The notes beneath the pieces are model-generated. The model was not told the origin of the DNA and ran no database searches. It saw only the letters and a list, made by a program, of their open reading frames with translations. A DNA stretch of 64,000 bases. Origin: Alentia gelatinosa (taxonomy: Eukaryota > Annelida > Polychaeta > Phyllodocida > Polynoidae). Positions 9,879 through 24,270 of the stretch are shown in pieces. Every line of letters starts with the position of its first letter. Positions within the stretch are counted from its first letter, which is position 1. The DNA is taken from assembly GCA_950022655.1 (NCBI GenBank), contig OX465589.1:23500126-23564125 (forward strand). The letters run 5' to 3'. A program made the translations under genes and the position numbers.

Positions 9879-12800
9879 ATGGTAAGCCGCCTTCATATTT
9901 CATTCTATAATTCAAAATCAGCTTGATTCTTCTTCAACGATAACGCGAGGATGCAACATATATAATACTTTTAAAGTTCAATGATATCTGGAATTTTCGA
10001 CTTGGAAGTTTTAGGCAATATTCGTTGCCATGCCTGGTATAAAATCTGTCCGATGAGGTAATTGAAGGAATTTTTTTTAATTTGTTTGTTTATAAAGGCG
10101 TGATACCTTTAATTGATTATCTGGGGCATTTTACAGATTTTGCAAATTATCCTTGTAGGCTTTGATTGAAGAATAGTCTATATTCGAAGCTACAAAATAA
10201 ATAGAAAAAAAACCATCAATTTATACATGGGTCTCTAAAATTGTATTGTAGAATTATTTATACATTTCATATAAGCGAGCTTTGTAGTCGTTCAAAGTAA
10301 GCTACATCTCAAACAGGTTCTCTCGGGCGACTATGCTGTAGACACATAAACGATGGAACAGGATTCTCTGTCAAAGAAATGTTAAGGGTTTCTAAATTAG
10401 ATTTGTCATTGGGTCACTTTAAAATATCAATTTGCGGATCAAAATGAGGCAAGCATCTAAAGAAATATCTCACTTCATTTCTTATAAAAAGTCTCCCGGG
10501 AAATTCAGAGAGGTTGACTTAAGAGCCATAGGAAAGAAAAGCTGTATCTTGACGTTTCTGCGAAAATACAACATAAATCATAACTATTTTAGAGTGTTTG
10601 CTTTTAGTCGTGTTATGGTTCAGACAAGCATCAGCACATTAAACTCCTTCGACCACAAAATAAATGTTTATTTCACACAAAAAAGTTAAATATATTTTCA
10701 CCACACACTCATCATACTTTATGGTCAGCTTGTGACCCCTAGGAAATTTCCACTGAGATCTAAGTTATCAGTAATAAAAACAAAAAAAACAAAAAAATCA
10801 CGAGGATATTTGCATAGAGATTCCCATGACATGACCGGACGCATTTGCTGCCTTTGATGTACGAGCTACATATGCATACTGACAATAATCTTTTACATTT
10901 TACCAATTAGTGATGTTTCTAGAATAAAATAACGATGAAAACATATCTGGGCCATGTGGTAGTCTTAACCAATGAGAGGAATCCCTACTGCAAATGAAGG
11001 AAATATCACAAAATAATAGTATTTATCATAGAAATAATTTAGCTTGGTCTCGGAACACACAAGGCAACTAGCCTGACACGACCATCAAGGTATCCCAAGG
11101 GAACACCCAAATATGTCACTAAAAGTATATCTTGATACTAAGTACTGAATCAATAAGTCGTGACGAGTATGATTATGAATCTTGTCGCTTATTTTAGATT
11201 CTAAGATTACTCAAGAGTTCAAGGAATTCCGCGTTCCCACACCTAGAAACGTTATCACTAAGATAGACGTCATATCAATATTTAATCATATCTCATCTAA
11301 GTGTGTGCTATCAAAGATATGACGCTACTTTACTTCTTGACTCCTCATCGTGATTTGGGCGAAATGTGAGTGCAGTTGAAATGTGTCAACAGCCACCAAA
11401 AATTCGTTATTAAGTGAGATCATTTATCATCTGTTCTTATATTGCTAGCAATGTTAAATTAAGATAACATCACAAATGTATTTCCACCGACAATCAATGC
11501 CAAGATTCCATGTGGAAGCATATAGGGAATTACCACAATTACTGAACGGAGAAAAAGTATTAGTGCGAAATCTTGGGGGAGGCATCCTTTTAATGATAAG
11601 ATGACTTGGGCAACATTAGAAAAGTAAGCCTAGTTCATAATGAAATATCGAAGAAGGGTGGTTAAGAACATTCTCCTTGGATACTAATACAGCTGTAAGA
11701 AATGGGAGAAATACATGTTACAACGGGGCAGAAATAATAATGATGATTAGGAAAAGAATGATTTTAAGTAGATGAATATTTAGCATCTTAGAGTAAGGCC
11801 TGGCGTACACTGAGCTCCCGACACACTACGATAGGCCTTGTGATACATCTCCAGGCACAAAATAGATATTGGATTGGAAAGTCAACTTCTAATCCATAGC
11901 CTATACATCCGAGGATGCACCACGATGCAGGCATCGTAAGGTATATCGTAGGGTATCGGGAGCCAAGTGGACGCCGGGCCTATATAGTATATAAAGATGA
12001 AAAGAAAAATAATCTCATGAAATATTGTCTAACTGCCTTTCTATCTATCTTCCACCACAGAACAAAGCGGGTAAATCCGGCGGCCTCCCTGTGGTGCAAA
12101 GTTACGGTGACTTCGCGTCTGACGCGGGTCTGTGTGACGTGTCGGTGTCCGACACGGCGTCGGAGGACAGCGAGGACCGGGCGGCGTGGGGCGGCCAGCT
12201 CGAGTACATGCTCACCTGTATCAGCTACGCCGTGGGACTCGGCAACGTGTGGCGGTTCCCCTACCTGGCCTACTCCAACGGCGGAGGTGAGGCGCGAGCA
12301 GTTTTTGTGGGCGTGTGCGAACGCATGGGTTGCTTTGAGTTGCTAAAATTGTGTTTCTTATGTTATCATCCATCGTTTGAAATCTGCCCATTGAAAATGT
12401 ATCGACGGTGTATAAACCGTACCCAGTTTGTTTTTTTAAATATCGTCAGAAACCATTACCAGACCCAGCAGTATACGGATTTCACATCTATTGTATACGG
12501 AATTAAAAAAATTTTATACAAAAAATTCACATTTTAATCTGGTATATACAATGGTTGGAGAACAAAAAATAATACCATGATTATGATATACCCTATAGTA
12601 GGTTAATTCATTGGTTCAATTTATTTAAGAAGATGGATAACATCATTCTGCTATATGCAAATTATTCCTTTGCCTTAAGTTTATCTTTTTTCATATAACT
12701 GAAAGCATCTTAAATACATTTCTTTAGAAAATAGATTTTAAAATTCTGATTGCATGCAAATGACGGAATGCTACGGTCCTGCTATTCAAGTGTATTTCTA

Positions 12801-15800
12801 TCACACACATTTTCTGTCAAGACATCTGAAATGAGCCTCCGCTTATAAAAATACATGTGATTTAACCTATTATATCTAACTTTTGTTTAAGCACTGATGG
12901 TTTAAGTTATGGTATTGTTCATTATGACATAACAATGTGAGCCAACGATCTGTCTTTATCACTGCAGGTGCCTTCCTCATCCCGTATATCATCACACTAG
13001 TACTTGTGGGAGTGCCATTCTTCTTCTTAGAACTGAGTTTTGGACAGTTCGCCAGTTCAGGTCCAATAACAGTCTGGACAGTAAACCCACTCTTCAAAGG
13101 TCAGTATTCACGTGTTCTAATCTTTATCTATATGCTGCTTAATGCCCTTTTGCCTAAGCTGTCTTGTGTTTGTGGAGGCACTTAGTTATCGAGGCGGTTT
13201 TTGCTCTCAGCTAATATTTCTGTCCTTCGTTAGAGCTAGTAAAAGCAGACTGTTGTCTTGATTCAGTATACAGTAGTTGAGTAAGATCAAACTATTTACC
13301 TAACAATTCCACCGTTTCCACATTCTTGTGTGACAGTTGTGGGTACTCACATATCACATTGTACTCCACCATCTCCCTACGCTGAACCTACTGACGAAGA
13401 TTCACTTTACGATCATGTCTGTATATGGTTTATCACAGGTTTGGGCATCGCGTCAGTGATTGTGGCTACATACATCACACTCTACTTTAACGTCATCCTC
13501 AGCTGGTGTTTCTACTACCTGTTTGCCTCCATGTCAGCCGAGTTGCCCTGGACGAGTTGTAACAATACGTGGAACACACCTCTCTGCCGAACTACGGGTG
13601 AGCAAACTGTAGAAGAATCTACATTTTACTTCCCAAAATGTGATTACATGATTACTTTATGTGACTCGTTTATGTACTTATGTATAAGTTGACAGGAATT
13701 ACTTAGTATATAAGTGCTTGTCTAACTTGGACAGGAAAATGTTTATAAGCAGAAAAGTTGCTAAGCTACCCATTGGCGGGGTGATGAAAACCAGCCTATA
13801 CTGTTAAGGCTGACACCCAAGCCACTTTATGGCTGATAAGATAACTATGTAATGAAGACCATACAATGGTATTGTACTACAACAGCTAATAAAGAAATGA
13901 GTAGTTAGTTAATTGATACATTCTAATCTTATATCAAAGCGACTTTATGATACAGATATAATGTCGGACATTATACTCTGGCACGTATGATCTTAAGATT
14001 AAATATCATTTCATTTGCTTTCAGTGAACCAATCAGAACCAGAAGCAATCAAGGAAATGTACAAGTCCCCTTCTGAGGAGTATTACTAGTAAGTAACTGT
14101 AACTTACTGATACTTGTCAATATCTTCAAATCAGTTTAATTGCTTTGGGACAATAGCCTTGAAGAACCTAATAGGGTTTTCCAATGGAGGCATTGGACTG
14201 GAAAAGTTGGCATCTTAATAAATGCACCATCCTTGAATTTGGTTAAAGCCTTTATCAATGATCGTATGGGATATCAATAATTCAATCAATCAACACATGA
14301 ACTCCTCTCTAATTAGGGTGGAATCAAAAGGCATTGTTTTACATGTTAGCTCAATTACAACCTGAAACAACCGACCTAATTTTTCTGAACTTTTGGTCTG
14401 TAATTCTGGTTTGAAATAATCATGATCATTTTTGTAATACTGATTTATTTGATTGGACTTATGCTTCTGTTCACAGTAACAAGGTACTTGGCATCTCCAG
14501 CGGGATAGATGACTTCGGGTCTGTGAGACCAGAGCTGGCTGGCTATCTCTTCCTCTCCTGGCTCGTTGTTTTCCTTGTTCTAATCAAGGGGATCAGTTCA
14601 CTTGGCAAGGTCAGTCAGGTCATTCTAGATTGTCCCTTTACCTTAACATATTCCTGATTGATTTGTAGAGCCCTTTACTACCATCTATGCATATTTGGTA
14701 TCTGAGTGACATGCTTCGAAAGCTATAGAAAACTATCAATGTGTGTAACTATCTCTCACGTACTATCTCTTTTGATTTCATGGAATTTACTAAATATACA
14801 ATCTACCTCCATGGTGTAATTCTAGCTCAAGGGTTTAAGACATATCTCAAGGAGATATATATTCAGATATAATTCATTGTACTTGTATGCATATTACTTC
14901 CTCCAGTGGATCCGTGAATCAGGAGTGAGCTAAGATCAGTTCTCTGTTTGCCCACCAGGTGTCCTACGTGGTCGCCATCTTGCCGTACATCGTGCTGACC
15001 ATACTGTTGGGACAGGCGGCTACACTAGAGGGCGCGATAGACGGTGTAAAGTACTATATTGTTCCACAGTGGGATAAACTCGCCGAGATAAAGGTACATC
15101 ATGAGTTGTGTTAAAACTCGTTAAGTTGCAAGACGATGCCCATATTTGGGTTCAAGCAAAACCGGCAGGTTACATCTAATAGCAGTTTCTTATGTATGTA
15201 CAATTATCTAAATGCGAGAAATAGAATTTTGAATATATCGCTAGAATTGCTTAGCTTTTGAAAATACAATATGTAACTGACGGACACTAGTGTAACATTT
15301 ATATTGAAATCTTGCTCTCCATCTACTAGATTATGTCTTGTAAAGTACATGGCTCGTAAAATGGTCGCTGAATGATATTAATTTGTGTTATATCTCTGTC
15401 TTCTGTTAGGTATGGACTGACGCAGCTACGCAGATCTTTTACTCTGTCGGAGTGTGTATAGGATGTCTGGTCACGATGGGGAGCTACAACAAATTTAAAA
15501 ACAACACACTGAGGTAATTACCAATTACTTTTCTTGCCCATGATTGCTGTTATTCTATACATTGACCATAAACTCTGGGAAACATTTGGGGAACATCGCG
15601 GAATTAAAGATTATTATCGATGGACAGCTGTAAAAAGGAAGATGGTGGGGCAATAAAGTGGAGCTCCAGCACTCGAGTATTGACGTTTTATAATGATCCA
15701 CGACCAAAAATAGCATTATCGTAGCGAATTCATTGGCAATATGTTCTTGTTCATTTAACAGGGACTCGCTGATCGTGCCCCCTATTAACTGCCTGACGTC

Positions 15801-18800
15801 GATCTACTCCGGTTTTGTTATATTCGCCGTACTGGGCTACATGGCACACTCGAAACAAGTCCCCATTGACAAGGTGGCCGCAGATGGTAAGTTCATGAGA
15901 AAGTGGAATATTCAGTCATTTACCTCTCGGTAGGTAAAGAGCAATTAAAGAAAGATACTTAGCACGATGTTAATTATGCTAAAATGACCGATTATATCTT
16001 TATCGTCTGAAAATAATTTGGTGATTGTTGCGCATGTTGTGTTCACTTCTTTATCAAACGCCTTGTATTTCTACAAACACGGCAAGATGAATAACAATTG
16101 TTCTACAACGATCAGAACCGCTCAGAGGATCGGGAAGAATATATAAGGATATAAGACTTCGACAATACTGTTCCCGATTATAATCGTCAATCGGATTGGT
16201 GAGAATCTGTGGTAGATGTCGCTGTCTTAAGGCCAATGCCCATCTACCGATTTCGGAACATTTATGTACGTTTGTCGGCGATAAACGGAGGGTAATTTGT
16301 CTCGGGCGAGGTATCCTAACTGAGTCGGTAGATGTAGGACAGCTAGGCAAGGCTACTCAGCGAATAGTGAACCACCTCCCTCAGAGGTCCTTTTGTCCCC
16401 GACAAGTTGTGGCTTTCCCCTCCCTCAGCGATCAGTGGACCATACACCGATTTTATCAGTGTGCGTATATATGTCGGTAGGTATAGACTGATTTCCCTAG
16501 GACTAATACCCTCCAGCCCCTCTCCTCGAGGGCCGTGGGTCGAGTGAGGGGTTACGTAATTTGCCTACGACAAGGTGACCGATTCCTATACGATTTGGGA
16601 ACTAATCGTTCAACCCTAAATCGGTAGATGGGCATCCGGCTTTATGGGCTTAACTCTGAGCATTGGCTCATAACATGGGATTAGCAGATACTGACTTGTA
16701 CGTGTTATATTTCAGGACCAGGTTTGGTGTTTGTGGTGTACCCGGAGGCTTTGGCCACCATGCCCGTCCCTCAGCTCTGGTCTGTTCTCTTTTTCGTCAT
16801 GCTCTGTCTCATCGGTTTCGGATCAATCGTAAGTATTTAAAAACGAAATCTCTGTATAATTTGATTCTCATTCACAGAGAAATGTAAATCACTTTCTTAT
16901 TGATGGCTTTGTGGGCAGACGGCTGTAAACCACGAGAGGTTGACGCGTAGTAATACACGAGCGTTAGTGAGTGTATTGCGAAGTCACCCTTGAGTGGTTT
17001 GAAGAGCAACCTGTCCACAAGACAATTGTTTGTTTTATTTATTATCCGTAATCAATGGGTTCAAATCACTAATCAATAGTTATGGTTTCTGACAACATAG
17101 AAACAATGGGTAGCGGCTCACTGTGGCTTCGTAGATTTTCGATGGGGGCTTTGTACACGATGGATTAAAAAAAAATTGTATAAGGGTAAATGACTTCAAT
17201 GGTTATGTCTCCACTGCTTGGCCAAAGCCGTTCTGCCGCCTGGTCCTTCTTTGGTAGATAATAGGTATCGAACAATCCGGAGTGAATCACAAGATCTAAC
17301 ATGTAAATAGACAATCCAGTTTGCTAGTGGTGGCAGGCATCTGTGCGTTGATAAGATGAGATGGGGAAGAGTTGAAGTAGTTAACATCAGTGCTGTGTTA
17401 TTTTTCAGTTCTCGCAGGCGGAGACGGCTATAACGGCGATGTTGGATCAGTTCCCGGCCACCCTGAGGGTAGGACACCGGCCGATCTTCGTCCGCCTCGC
17501 CTTCTGTGTTATCGGTTATCTCATCACCCTCCCCATGGTCTGCGAGGTGAGCAACTCACAGCTACTTAGAGCAGGGCAGGTTTCTCGTACACATCAATAG
17601 GGAGCCAAAGTGAACCCGCTGAAACCACAGATACCCACCTACAAAACACCATTTCCGGTGGCCAGTAAGAACGAGGCTTAGTGCTAAAGCTATGGGGGTT
17701 TGAGGCTAGACTTTTGTTTTTGGTCTCGTTTGTTACTTTTGAGGTGGAGTTTATAACTATCGTCTCTGAATAACTTTGTTTCAAAACTACGATGACAGTT
17801 TTTAAGTTCATTAAAAATTTGGATCTAAAAGATTGGTGAATGAGACATATAGTCTTGAACCTACATAGTCAAAGTACTGAGCGCCTATACCCGGAAATAG
17901 TATTTTGTGACCGGCTATCGGTGGTTGCAACGGGTTCACTTTGGATCCCTATGGTGGATCTAGAGGGACAGAAGTACGGGCACCATGAACATCTAACCTA
18001 TTGGTTCATATAGTGAGCTCAGCCAGACTTGAGGCAGCTTCCCCTCCAATTACGCTGCACCCTATACCACATCCCTATCTTTTAGAAATCATGGATCCAC
18101 CCCAATATTGCCTCAGCTGCAGCTGGGTTCGGGTTGGGAAATTGGAAGGAAATTAAGGGAAACAAACCAAAATTGCCACGCCCTTTTCTCTCCTCCCATT
18201 CTATAGTACATAGAGAGTTCTTCAACCCGCAATTTCCAAGTCATTCCCCACTAAAAAAATCCAAAGAATATCTTTCTTCTACTCAATGAACAATATTGGC
18301 TGCCCTCGAGGTCGTATATTTATTATCATTATGTACGACGCTGAAAGCTAGGCTTCTGATTCTTGTGCATGAAATCCCCATGAGCAAGCAACTTCACATC
18401 TCTTCCTGCTTTTAGCTGCTTTTCCAATATCGTTATGTAAAATACATAGGGTGAGATAATGAAGGCTCAGGCATTAACATGTAAGATATTTCCATTAACC
18501 TGTCACATCTTTCCATTATAAGATGTTTGATCTATGTCCTAGGATTAAGAAAAGAAAACAGAAATTCTCTTTGTCTTTGACTTCAACCATTCGTCACATC
18601 GCATTCCCTTCAGGGTAATATTTAACTAAAGGTATTCTTCTCCTTCGTGTTCAGGGAGGTTTCTACCTGTTTAAGATTGTCAACGACTACTCTGCCGGCT
18701 ACCAGCTCCTAATAATCGCCCTGCTAGAACTCTTCGTGCTCATGGTTCCTTATGGTAAGTAAAATATTACTCGTGATGTGCCAACTGAAACAGCAATTCT

Positions 18801-21211
18801 GATATATCCTTATCATAGTTAGCTTTCTTCCTAGCAGAGAATAACAGGAATTCCTGGTCACTATTACGGAAAAAAATGTTTTAGAGCGATGTCTATACAG
18901 ATAGGAACACCAAACTTAAATTTTCCCTTTCTAAAAGTTAGAGATCTTTTTTATAGAAGGCAATGGACTTTTCTTTTCAAAACTCCAACCTCATTCAGAT
19001 AAACTTGTAAAAGTCCATATCACATGTCAGTTTAAGACTCGCAGAACTTGGCGTTCCAAGTAAAACCTAATAATTACAAATACACTCCAGATTTCTCCTG
19101 AAATCTACTTTAGTATTGTTTCTTATCTCTTTCTCACATACAGGGGTACACATAAATAAAGAAGGCTTGATGTTTTGCCATTCATTCTACTTAGATTGAC
19201 CCGATACATGATAGTTGCGTTGCTGAAAGCCAGACAATACTAGAAAACATCAAGGTTCCATGCCTGTGTTCTGCACTGTATCTGAAATAGTTGTTGTTAT
19301 ACCGTCATTATTTCTGTTGCAGGTTTAAATCGTTTCTCTGAGGATATAGAGATGATGATTGGACGGCAGCCGCCGCTTTATTTCAAGTTCTGTTGGTGTA
19401 TAGCTGGTCCAGTTCTCATCATTGTAAGTATTGCCTCAGTATGGTCGATATCATTTAATGAATGTAATAATAGTTTGCGAACTTGTAAAGTATTATATTA
19501 ACAGCTCTAACCATTTAATAAGATTTGCTGAATAAGAGGATATCTATGCTTTATCAGGTGTTTCCAAAAACTATGAAGTCTTAAAGAATAAGTCACAAGA
19601 GTCAGACCGTCTTAACACATTTGCTTATTTAATTAGAGCCAAATATTAGTTTTATTCCCTTTAATTTGAAATAGTGTAATTTGCTGACAATACGGTTGAA
19701 TCATGAAAGACACATGGAATGCTGAACATTTTTGTCACACATTGGCAAAATATCACTATCATTGATGTCAGTTATTTGTGAATACGGAATTACCGCATTT
19801 TACTGTCGGTGGCTCCATTCATGCAACATCCGTAACTGTTCATCAAATTTCATGGTAATCCAGTAAATACAAAATATATGAATCACATATATATTCATTT
19901 TTCAACCGCTGTTCTTTGATTTTTCAACTTAGTACAATCATTGCTTTCTTTATCTCTGATTGCAGTACAGAAATCAGAGATGATAGTCGGATGTTAATAC
20001 CAAATATAAATCCTGATTTAAGAAATAAAATGTATGTTTTTTGTGTCCTCAGACTGTGCTTGTGACGATGATCATCAATGAGAAGGGGAACCTCTCGTTT
20101 AACGACAAGCCCTTCCCTTCATGGACCATGGCCCTGGCTTGGCTGCTGGTAGCCTTCCCCATGTGCATCGTGCTCTTCTACATGATCGGCAGGTTCCTTA
20201 AGGACGGTGGATGGACGGTAAGTGTCTCTTGATAGGAAAATAAACAAGGATTAATAGTTGATATGGCATTGCCATACTTTCGGTTTGAACAAAAATAGCA
20301 CACCCCCATGGCCCCACCCGCTAGTAGGTAGTCATTGAACCGTAACGGGTGCCTGCGCAATATATAAAAATACACTACTGTCACCGGGTGCGGACCACAT
20401 CTGACCAGCAGGGCCCCACCCGCTAGTAGGTATTCATTGAACCGTAACGGGTGCCTGAGCAATATACAAAAATACACTACTGTCACCGGGTGCGGACCAC
20501 ATCTGACCAGTTCACCACAGGGTATCGAGGGTATCGAGGGTATAATTATTCAGGATTCCTGAATATATTACTGTAATGTATTATAATATAAGCCGCAAAA
20601 ACCGTTCCCCGTCTCCCCTAATATATTTCGGTCTTGACCTACAGGTCAAACCGAAATAACAAGAATGGTTTGAGGAAAATACAATCTATTAGCAATTCGA
20701 AAATGAATTTGGTAATAATCACTTGCCGACGGTTTAAGGCAATATAAATAAAATAAATATTAGATAATATGAATTAATTGGTGGATATTTGCTTTATCCG
20801 AATCACCTTCATGATACTTAATTATGGTAATAAAATTAATTAACTCTGATACAGTTATAGTAATGAAAGGGAAAATAACTTTCGTTCACTCGAAATACCG
20901 TGTTGGAAAAATATAATCATAGTAATATAGATGTCATGATGTAAATATAACGAACTCATTATTTATTCCACAGTTTTCTGAATGAGAATCTACCTTCTTT
21001 TTTTCAGGCCATTAAAAAAACAGCTGCTCCCAGGAACGGCTGGGGACCAGCGAACCCACGTAACCGCACCGGAAGGTACCTCAAACCGGAAGTGGGTGAC
21101 GAGTCACAAGACACGGAGTCGTTAACGATCAGCAGCGGCGACATTTCCGTTTCTATCGCAGAAGTTGGCTGCCTCCCCTCCTACCAAGTGGCTACATCCA
21201 TGCGCTTCTGA
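9879..21211 (+). CDS. SLC6-family Na+/Cl- dependent transporter, gene 1 (15 exons)
   Basis: Exons: 9879-9881, 12061-12286, 12968-13099, 13439-13597, 14025-14088, 14477-14609, 14959-15093, 15410-15513, 15762-15886, 16716-16828, 17409-17546, 18655-18754, 19323-19423, 20053-20217, 21008-21211. All junctions are GT-AG with consistent phases, and the product is 633 residues, usual for the family. The first coding exon contributes only Met. TM1 has [13 protein letters not shown] (57-69) with Gly60 where monoamine transporters have Asp. Tyr83, Gln293, Ser297 and Ser333 form the expected chloride site, and Asn63 and Asn329 the Na1 site. Cys161-Cys170 and an NNT sequon mark the large extracellular loop. 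The tail has the [14 protein letters not shown] motif and ends in MRF. TM3 has Phe137 where the family has a substrate-binding Tyr. It is a plasma-membrane symporter. The substrate is probably an amino acid, but the glycine-transporter TM6 signature is absent, so the subtype is open. Confidence 0.92.
11797..11980. mobile_element. MITE, 184 bp, in intron 1 of SLC6 gene 1
   Basis: The ends are GGCCTGGCGTACACTGAGCT on the left and the complement of CAAGTGGACGCCGGGCC on the right, with a further inner match (CTCCCGA/TCGGGAG). Flanks are TAA and TAT, a 3-bp duplication with one mismatch. It is related to the MITEs at 7761 and 53202 and ends 80 bp before exon 2. Confidence 0.7.
16230..16641. mobile_element. 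MITE, 412 bp, TTA target duplication, in gene 1 intron 9
   Basis: The inverted ends share ATGCCCATCTACCGATTT, preceded by AGGCCA on the left and AGCCGG (complement) on the right, with TTA on both flanks (16227-16229 and 16642-16644). The right end is 74 bp before exon 10. Interior open frames on both strands are non-coding. Confidence 0.8.
16906..17022. repeat. Hairpin repeat with apex type B
   Basis: The arms TTGTGGGCAGACGGCTGTAA and the complement ending at CCTGTCCACAA fold over a centre containing GTTGACGCGTAGTAATAC. The same 18-mer occurs (as complement) in the hairpin at 27811-27900 and, one base different, in the family-6 element at 36765-37104. It lies in intron 10 of gene 1. Confidence 0.65.
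20311..20510. repeat. 102-bp tandem duplication in gene 1 intron 14
   Basis: Two units (20311-20412 and about 20413-20510) begin GCCCCACCCGCTAGTAGGTA and end CGGACCACATCTGACCAG, with only a few differences. The minus-strand 102-codon frame across it is an effect of the duplication. Confidence 0.9.
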
Positions 21212-23423
21212 AGCGACTCAGCAGACTTTGAATGACAATGATACTCAGATATTAAGGATTGAGATTAGACCAGGTTGGATATGCCTTGACTTCTTTGGTC
21301 TTGTTAAAAGAGGTATATGTGATGAAAGAGGTATAGGCTGGTCATCTGATATCCTTCGGTTGAATCCTGGTAGGAATCATAGAAACTGGTGCACCCAGTG
21401 TTGTCAAAACAACTGAAGCGTCTTTTGATTGGTCAGTCTCAAGGGACTAAAAGGACGTTTGACGTAGATCTCAAACATGGTTGAAATCCTTAGTATAAAA
21501 TCTGGACAAGGCTGAGCAGCCAGGATGCATGAATGTTAGAGACAAGACAGATTTGTTTCCATCTCATCCGAGGTATCGTGATCTTCAGCCATCTCTCCAT
21601 TCCTAAAATGTGTTCCTTCTGTACATAGAGCCTACAAAACAAAGGAATCTCACTAGCAAAGAATTTTATTCAGAAGCATCTCTTTGACGCTTCTTATTGA
21701 GCATGCCACATGGTTTACAGGAAGATATCATGTTTTGTTCTAGTTTTTGGCAGAAGGAGAAATTTGATCAGATTCTTGAATGATGTATTCTTTCAAAATT
21801 TGTTTGTAAAACTAAGGTTTGGTTGAGGTAAATAACAGTGGATATTTAATTACATGAAACCTTCGTTGAGAAAAATGATTTACTGTAGTTTATAATTTTG
21901 AAGTTTCACAAACAATATTGTGTAAATTAGTAAAATGATATCAATTCATGACAATACTGACGGTAGATAACCTTTTAAATTGATGTATTTTTATTGTACA
22001 ACTTACCTTATGTGCAAAATACCACTTCAAAACTAAATCTATGCATGCAGATACCAATTGGATATAAGTGCGAATGTTCTACTACTCTGCTGTTATTAAA
22101 GTTCGCCCCTCCTTCTGCATATGCATAAGGTCACTAGAAAAGACCGTCATTATGGCATGCGGTCATAGCAGAAGATTTTCATTAACTGGTATTGTAGATG
22201 GATTTTTGCATTGTATTAATCTAAATCTAGAAGCTCATACGTTACTTCATACTCGTTGTTGAGAGTGTTATATGAGAATTTTGTTTCAGGACTGTAACCT
22301 ACACCACTCCTTTGACCTTGGCAGGAAGGTCACCCGTCTTTGTATCTAGAGTGTACATGGTATCTTTATTGTGTAAAGCCATGCTTATCTGTTATACAGA
22401 TAGATGATCCGTGATGGTTTAATGATAACAGGCACACATATGTTTTACCTTTCCATCCATACGTTCAGTATTTAACGTGTATAAACTTCCATTCTATATA
22501 TATACTCAACATTTACTTATCTATCACCAATGCCATTTCATCAAATATGCAATTGAGTTAAAATGGATTTAACACTTTCATCCTTCATCTAGATGAAAAG
22601 TATGGCTGGTTAAGGGACAGTTGATTTACATAGGTCAACCTTTCTTTCAATTCATAAGCAAGTATGTCAATAGTTGGAATATGAAATAAGAAATATGCCT
22701 GCGTAAACTTGAATAGTCCACAGTTTATGTTTTGTGAAAATGTATCATATCTCTCTTAAGCTTTCTATGGATCGGACTTGTATATATATATATCTTGAAA
22801 ATATGTACTTGTTATTTATTTACGAAAATAAAAGAATGCTGAAAACATTTAATCGTAAAGATACTGTGTCGGAATATATCCAACCCATTTCACATCATGC
22901 ACCCGCAAATAGAGGTTATGAATCTATTGATATTGGGTTAATAGTTCACTGATTCCTTCGGAAACCAAAGAAAAATCGGATAGATAATATATAACGTATA
23001 TTACCATCTTTGAATAATGTTTCATTCTGTCCCATATTCATACCAATAGGTTATAAAAAAGCTTGTAATAGTAAACCGAGACCTCATTATATGCATGTAA
23101 CTTATATTTTATAAGACTTGCAATCAAAGAGCTATTGGTTGATATTGAAACACACGTCTCCATTATACAGGGAAACCGAGGCACTCTAACGCCAGGTGGC
23201 AGTACTAGACAGGATCCACAAACTGAGCTATATTGTCTGCTGTGCTTAGTTGAGCCATTCTTAGCTCTATTTTGCCCATCTTCAATCAAATCAAAAACAG
23301 TAATATATTTGGTTATGATAGATAAATAGCATCACATTTAACATCGAATGTGCGCGTTTTGTTCTCTTTATTATGTCTGTTATTTGTGTATTTCTTCAAG
23401 ATATCAAATTGTTCATTACTAGT
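21212..23423. other. Probable 3' UTR of gene 1 and intergenic sequence
   Basis: No coding signal follows the TGA at 21209-21211. Candidate poly(A) signals are ATTAAA at 22095-22100 and AATAAA at 22827-22832. The AT-rich stretch has short open frames without family resemblance. Confidence 0.45.
22827..22832 (+). promoter_or_regulatory. Candidate poly(A) signal, gene 1
   Basis: AATAAA lies 1.6 kb after the gene 1 stop, which would give a long 3' UTR. An alternative ATTAAA is at 22095-22100. Transcript data would be needed to choose. Confidence 0.3.
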
Positions 23424-23709
23424 AATCCTGTACCCCTGATAAAAAACGCCATAGGTTTAACATGAGATTTGTTAATGTCACGGGTGTGACATAAAATGTT
23501 ATTTATGTCACTACTTTCTAATACTGAAAAAAAATCGGAAACAGGGTAGGATAAAATCTAGACGCCACTCGTTTGAGATTTTATTTATTTATGTCACTCA
23601 TTTTGTTGGCTCCGTAATGTTACTCGTCTTCGGCTCGTGAAATTACCAAACCAACAAAATGTATGACATGAATGAACTCAGATTCAAACTCGTGACGTCT
23701 CTTGATATT
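23424..23709 (+). repeat. Double-palindrome repeat, family 2
   Basis: Module A starts ATCCTGTACCCCTGATAA, contains CCATAGGTTTAACATG and an inverted TATGTCAC/GTGACATA pair, and ends GGGTAGGATAAAAT. Module B has arms ACGCCACTCGTTTGAG and CTCAGATTCAAACTCGTGAC around TTTTGTTGGCTCC, with the apex CACTCGTCTTCGGCTCGTG class. It ends CTCTTGATATT. Confidence 0.8.
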
Positions 23710-24270
23710 ATCTTATCCTACAGCTGGCGATTAGAGCGCAACCATAACGACAATAAAGTGTTCTCTGAGATTGAATATCGTCACAAAATGGGCCAGATGG
23801 CAGAGTGCGGTTTTTCATCTAACAAAACTACCCAATGAAAATTAAAAAAAAACATGTTTAGAAAATGAAAATTACTGTGTGGTTTATGAAATCGTGTTGC
23901 GTGAACCTTTTTGTTTCTCTGGTCAGGAGAAATGAAGTCTTGGATACTTATTTGGCGAATTCGAACATACTTTGTAAATCAATTGTGAACTTCGTAAACC
24001 CCCTCCAAACCATAACCATCAGAACAGCACTGACCTAAACTATTCACACACAATTCTGATGTACGAAAGAAAAACAGATCAGATCAGTACGAAAGAAAAA
24101 CAGATCAGAATCTACTTGGTTTTGTCTTTTGTTTTTTTTTATAAATCTTATTTCACTTCTTTCAAAGTTGGAAGATCTTCCAGTGAAAATACAGTCAGCT
24201 TGTCACTTCATCGGTCGCATGTTACATAGGTGTTTTAGTGAACAATGGTTGAACATGATGAGGGTGAAAG

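Noticed and set aside
9807..9881. Upstream in-frame ATG at 9807 as the start of SLC6 gene 1
   Set aside because: It lies only about 25 bp from the TATA box, so transcription probably begins at or after it; the ATG at 9879 is preferred, though a start upstream is not excluded.
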